From Candidatus Nealsonbacteria bacterium CG11_big_fil_rev_8_21_14_0_20_37_68 (GTDB lineage Bacteria > Patescibacteriota > Minisyncoccia > Minisyncoccales > GCA-002782225): a stretch of DNA of 7,141 nucleotides. Position numbers and translations under genes: made by a program. The stretch covers positions 1-7,141 of the forward strand of contig PCWJ01000056.1 of the NCBI GenBank assembly GCA_002787295.1, in the 5' to 3' direction. The notes below the pieces were generated by a model that was not told the origin of the DNA, did no database searches, and saw nothing but the letters and a program-made list of their open reading frames with translations. Of this stretch, positions 5,288-7,141 are shown piece after piece (positions within the stretch are counted from its first letter, which is position 1; every line of letters starts with the position of its first letter).

Positions 5288-6030
5288 AAAATAAGCAGGG
5301 CAAACTATATATTGGCACCTCCGGTTGGGTTTATTCGCACTGGGAGGGAATTTTTTATCCCGAGAATTTACCGGCGAAAGATAAACTTAGATATTTTTCC
5401 CAACATTTTAAAACCGTTGAATTAAATTATTCTTTTTATCATTTGCCTCGACCAAGTACTTACCAGAATTGGTACAAACAAACGCCCGGGGATTTTTTAT
5501 TTGCCGTCAAAGCCAGCCGATTTATCACTCACATCAAAAGGCTTCAGGGAATGAAAGAAGCCTGGGAGCAATTTTTAGAAAATGCCTTAGCTCTTAAAGA
5601 AAAGCTTGGTCCAATTTTATTTCAATTTCCGCCAAGTTTTAGGGCAACCGAAGAGAACGTTAAAAGATTAGAAGATTTTTTAAAATTGATTACAAAAAAC
5701 AAATTACGCTACGCTTTCGAATTTCGGCATAAAAGTTGGTGTACTGAGAAAGTTTATCAGCTTCTCAAAAAATATAATGCCGCCTGGGTGATTGCCGATT
5801 CGCCTAATTATCCCCGAGTCGATGCGATAACCTGCGATTTTATTTATATTAGAATGCACGGTTCAAAAGTTATGTTTTCGTCAAACTATACAAAAAAAGA
5901 GTTAGAGGATTTAGCTCAAAAAGTTAAAAAATGGTTGAAGCATAGTTTGGATGTTTATGTATATTTCAATAACGACGCCATGGGATACGCCATAGAAAAT
6001 GCAAAGACTCTTCAAAAAATGCTATCTTAA
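5284..6030 (+). CDS. DUF72 (YecE-like) family protein
   Basis: This 248-aa protein is a full-length DUF72 member, a TIM-barrel-like family of unknown biochemical role. Its motifs run IGTSGWVYSHWEGIFYPENL (10-29), TVELNYSFYHLP (44-55), FAVKASRFITHIKRL (73-87), LGPILFQFPPSF (108-119), YAFEFRHKSW (143-152), IYIRMHG (187-193) and YVYFNNDAMGYAIENA (225-240). The conserved Arg, His, Trp and Asn residues in these blocks line the expected pocket. The start is GTG at 5284, inside the GTGA overlap with the stop of the cysteine-rich gene; the GTSGW motif follows at residue 11, as is usual in the family. The shared junction suggests that the two products act together, but the sequence does not say how. 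A hairpin terminator follows the stop by 27 bases. Confidence 0.93.
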   Translation: MKNKQGKLYIGTSGWVYSHWEGIFYPENLPAKDKLRYFSQHFKTVELNYSFYHLPRPSTYQNWYKQTPGDFLFAVKASRFITHIKRLQGMKEAWEQFLENALALKEKLGPILFQFPPSFRATEENVKRLEDFLKLITKNKLRYAFEFRHKSWCTEKVYQLLKKYNAAWVIADSPNYPRVDAITCDFIYIRMHGSKVMFSSNYTKKELEDLAQKVKKWLKHSLDVYVYFNNDAMGYAIENAKTLQKMLS

Positions 6031-6051
6031 GATCTTCTAAAAGACTTAATT

Positions 6052-6079
6052 AAAAAACCGCTTTCGAGAAGCGGCTTTT
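6052..6079. terminator. Bidirectional intrinsic terminator between convergent genes
   Basis: CCGCTT (6058-6063) pairs with AAGCGG (6069-6074) around TCGAG. On the plus strand the stem is followed by C and TTTTATTATT; on the minus strand it is followed by six T's (the AAAAAA at 6052-6057). It can therefore end both the DUF6485-DUF72 transcript and the convergent membrane-protein transcript, and the minus-strand T-run is the better one. Confidence 0.88.
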
Positions 6080-6080
6080 A

Positions 6081-6275
6081 TTATTTGGACACAAATTCTA
6101 ATATTTTTTCTATTTCTTGATTTCTTTCAATAATTCTTGGTAAGATATTATTTCTAAGTTCCTTTATTATTATCCAAGAGCCGGCAACTAAATAAATTAA
6201 GTAAAGAACTAAAAAAGTAATAACTATTCCCCAAGAAATTTTAAACAGAATAGAACGATTCTCCCAAATTTTCAA
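6081..6275 (-). CDS. Small single-pass membrane protein, unknown function
   Basis: I do not recognise a family. The 64-aa product has a short charged N-terminus (MKIWENRS), one clear hydrophobic helix at about residues 12-37 (rich in Ile, Leu, Val, Tyr) and a charged, possibly helical C-terminal tail (KELRNNILPRIIERNQEIEKILEFVSK). It is therefore likely a membrane-anchored protein with a small soluble tail. The reality of the gene rests on its signals: a TTG start placed 5 bases after a full AGGAGGT, a -10/-35 pair just upstream, and a terminator immediately after its TAA. It is convergent with the DUF72 gene and divergent from the 93-aa gene. It could be a small regulatory or assembly subunit, but nothing in the sequence proves that. 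Confidence 0.75.
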   Translation of the reverse strand: MKIWENRSILFKISWGIVITFLVLYLIYLVAGSWIIIKELRNNILPRIIERNQEIEKILEFVSK

Positions 6276-6280
6276 GGTTC

Positions 6281-6287
6281 ACCTCCT
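6281..6287 (-). promoter_or_regulatory. Strong Shine-Dalgarno that fixes a TTG start
   Basis: AGGAGGT on the minus strand lies 5 bases before the TTG at 6275. It is the only near-perfect ribosome binding site in the window and it decides the start of the 64-aa membrane protein; no ATG is suitably placed. Confidence 0.88.
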
Positions 6288-6305
6288 AAATATACTCAAT
6301 TCAAG

Positions 6306-6333
6306 ATTATATATTTATACCTTAGCGAATCAA
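6306..6333 (-). promoter_or_regulatory. Sigma70-type promoter of the 64-aa membrane protein gene
   Basis: On the minus strand a -35 TTGATT (6333-6328) is followed after 16 bases by a perfect -10 TATAAT (6311-6306). The start of transcription would fall near 6299, giving a leader of about 24 bases that contains the AGGAGGT. The -35 overlaps the outer edge of the hairpin at 6332-6362, so that structure could influence the promoter. Confidence 0.7.
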
Positions 6334-6362
6334 GAGCCTGCGAGCGAAGCGAGCAGGATCTT
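6332..6362. repeat. Intergenic hairpin with GCGAAGC tip
   Basis: AAGAGCCTGC (6332-6341) and GCAGGATCTT (6353-6362) pair at 9 of 10 positions. The 11-base interior is GA-GCGAAGC-GA: a GC/GC pair with a GAA loop, flanked by GA opposite GA, which can form tandem sheared G-A pairs. The tip GCGAAGC (6344-6350) is the same as in ispH hairpin 2 on its minus strand. No T-run follows on either side, so it is not a typical terminator. Confidence 0.75.
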
Positions 6363-6381
6363 ATAAGCATAACAAATATCT

Positions 6382-6441
6382 TAAATCTGTCAAGGATTGG
6401 TAGTAATGTGTACACATTACTCGTTGGGCTTGACAGAGTTA
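6382..6441. promoter_or_regulatory. 60-bp dyad: perfect 20-bp palindrome flanked by mirrored TTGACA boxes
   Basis: AGTAATGTGTACACATTACT (6402-6421) is a perfect palindrome centred at 6411.5. CTGTCAAG (6387-6394) and CTTGACAG (6429-6436) are exact reverse complements with the same centre. Outward matching continues over TAA-a-T and A-g-TTA, while the 7-base segments in between do not pair. The outer arms place a consensus TTGACA facing outward on each side. This looks like an operator between divergent -35 boxes; a cruciform or replication-type site is an alternative. The bound protein is not identifiable from the sequence. Confidence 0.65.
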
Positions 6442-6464
6442 TATGGCAATACATAGTATATAAT
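6430..6464 (+). promoter_or_regulatory. Probable promoter of the 93-aa gene, near-leaderless
   Basis: Consensus -35 TTGACA (6430-6435) is followed by TAGTAT (6454-6459, spacing 18) or by the overlapping perfect TATAAT (6459-6464, spacing 23, too long for a standard site). Either -10 places the transcript start within a few bases of the ATG at 6469, and no Shine-Dalgarno fits, so the mRNA would be leaderless or nearly so. The -35 lies inside the right arm of the dyad. Confidence 0.5.
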
Positions 6465-6468
6465 TACG

Positions 6469-6750
6469 ATGATAAAGAAGGTAATTATTGTTTTTGGGCT
6501 AATTATCTTTATTTTGATAATAGAGTTTGTTATTTTGAGACAGGAGAAAGAGGGGAAGGGCGGAATTTCTTTTGAAGAGCAGCAATCAATTGAAGCTTGG
6601 ATAATAGAAATTGATTTAAATCAATACGGGGATCCCAAGGATACAGTTTATACGGGAGGTACTCCGCTTTTTGATGAAAGGACAGGGGAAAGAGTCGATA
6701 GGTATGAATATGTTTTAAGGAAACACCCCGATAGGCCTTGGAGAAAATAA
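6469..6750 (+). CDS. Membrane-anchored small protein with conserved-looking GGTPLFDERTGE segment, unknown function
   Basis: The 93-aa product begins with two lysines and a hydrophobic helix (about residues 5-23, nearly all Ile, Leu, Val and Phe), then a charged linker (RQEKEGKGG). A compact soluble tail follows, with IEAWIIEIDLNQYGDPKDT (41-59), VYTGGTPLFDERTGERVDRY (60-79) and EYVLRKHPDRPWRK (80-93). The tail looks like a real conserved unit, with its Gly-Gly-Thr-Pro-Leu-Phe-Asp turn and terminal Pro-Asp-Arg-Pro-Trp, and I have an impression of similar tails in candidate-phylum proteins, but I cannot name a family. The helix lacks a clear cleavage site or lipobox, so an uncleaved anchor with the tail outside the cell is the likely topology. 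It has its own promoter next to the dyad and precedes a secreted protein on the same strand. Confidence 0.75.
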   Translation: MIKKVIIVFGLIIFILIIEFVILRQEKEGKGGISFEEQQSIEAWIIEIDLNQYGDPKDTVYTGGTPLFDERTGERVDRYEYVLRKHPDRPWRK

Positions 6751-6768
6751 ACGGTCGGCCCAGGGCTG

Positions 6769-6809
6769 TAAAAAATCAAAAATAAAAAATAAAAGATTAA
6801 AAATTAAGT
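6769..6809. repeat. A-rich low-complexity spacer
   Basis: The spacer between the 93-aa gene and the next CDS contains an imperfect reiteration of AAAAAT/AAAAGATT words and almost no C or G. No hairpin, -35/-10 pair or Shine-Dalgarno stands out. It may contain the start signal of the next gene, but I cannot point to it. Confidence 0.5.
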
Positions 6810-6813
6810 AAAG

Positions 6814-7141
6814 ATGAAATCCTTAATTGTAACCATTTGTATTTTAGGATTGGTTGGCATGGTAGTGGGAGTAGCGGTGAAAGGAGCAGAGACTGCAGGT
6901 GTTGCTGCGACAGTTACCGCGCAAAATATTTCAGTTGCCGTAGCTGATGGAATTGTTGAGTATGGAACACTGCCGGTTAATACTACCAAAAGCACACTTG
7001 TAAATGAGTTGCACGATCTTCAAACCGCGACCAATAATGGAAATGTTACTGAAAAGTTTAACATCAAGGGTCAAAACTCTGCTAATTGGTTGTTAAAAGC
7101 CACCGCCGGCTCAAATGAGTATGTGCACAAATTTTCTAAAA
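6814..7141 (+). CDS. Secreted or surface protein, N-terminal part (runs off window end)
   Basis: From the ATG at 6814 the frame stays open through 109 complete codons to the window end. The first residues, MKSLIVTICILGLVGMVVGV (1-20), form a Sec-type signal with a single positive charge and a long hydrophobic core; cleavage is plausible somewhere around residues 22-28. The mature part, including TVTAQNISVAVADGIVEYG (33-51), TATNNGNVTEKFNIKGQNSA (71-90) and NEYVHKFSK (101-109), is Thr/Asn/Ala-rich, cysteine-free and beta-like. Phrases of this type (QN-SV-VADG-V-YGTL, TNNGN-E-FNIKGQNSA-W) remind me of exported beta-rich proteins of Parcubacteria-like genomes, possibly surface or pilus-associated; this is a recollection, not a search. 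The opposite-strand frame here is a shadow. No Shine-Dalgarno precedes the ATG. Confidence 0.8.
   Translation, partial: MKSLIVTICILGLVGMVVGVAVKGAETAGVAATVTAQNISVAVADGIVEYGTLPVNTTKSTLVNELHDLQTATNNGNVTEKFNIKGQNSANWLLKATAGSNEYVHKFSK

Noticed and set aside
6756..6776. GCCC-A-GGGC followed by an A-run after the 93-aa gene, as a possible terminator
   Set aside because: The loop would be one base, too small to fold, and the following run is A instead of T on the transcribed plus strand.
6804..6995. Minus-strand frame of 63 codons at the right end
   Set aside because: It is opposite the signal-peptide protein; its Thr/Ala/Pro-rich product is the usual shadow of such a gene.
1..7141. TGA recoding, CRISPR array, tRNA or rRNA genes
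   Set aside because: TGA ends several genes at sensible places. No regularly spaced direct repeats of CRISPR size and no tRNA- or rRNA-like sequence were seen.

Overview
The window is A+T-rich, densely packed bacterial DNA. TGA is used as a stop several times (the ends of dxr, ispE and the cysteine-rich gene), so it is not one of the lineages that recode TGA. Very short or overlapping gene junctions, a near absence of Shine-Dalgarno sequences, A-rich filler between genes, and a secreted repeat-type protein at the right end fit an uncultured candidate-phylum bacterium of the Patescibacteria/Parcubacteria sort. That placement is inferred from style, not proven.

Layout. From about 5053 down to base 1, on the minus strand, runs a compact operon in the transcription order rtcA - ispE - dxr - ispD - ispH - ispG. 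ispG is cut by the window start. The five isp/dxr genes are consecutive or near-consecutive enzymes of the MEP (non-mevalonate) isoprenoid pathway. rtcA, the leading gene, encodes an RNA 3'-phosphate cyclase. dxs and ispF are not in the window. A 39-bp divergent A+T-rich spacer separates rtcA from a two-gene plus-strand unit (DUF6485 cysteine-rich protein, then DUF72/YecE-like protein) joined by a GTGA overlap. A bidirectional hairpin terminator divides that unit from a convergent 64-aa membrane-protein gene, which has its own promoter and the only strong Shine-Dalgarno in the window. The 193-bp gap 6276-6468 holds that promoter, a GCGAAGC-tipped hairpin and a large dyad built on a perfect 20-bp palindrome. 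To the right are a 93-aa membrane-anchored protein and the start of a secreted protein that runs off the window.

The most unusual aspect is the set of short palindromic elements embedded in coding sequence. A palindrome with the core AACGAGAAC-N-GTTCTCGTT forms the C-terminal end of IspH and, in a slightly diverged copy, sits in rtcA. Both are read in the same frame, giving Asn-Glu-Asn-(Cys/Gly)-Ser-Arg. A pair of 12-13-bp hairpins joined by ACTAGT lies in frame in ispH at a place where the family is normally short. A 14-bp-arm inverted repeat, bordered by TACGAAT octamer repeats, forms the C-terminus of IspD and the ispD-ispH junction. One of the ispH hairpins and the intergenic hairpin at 6332-6362 share the same GCGAAGC tip. 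Together these look like one or more families of small palindromic elements able to enter genes without breaking them, comparable in principle to the Rickettsia palindromic elements.
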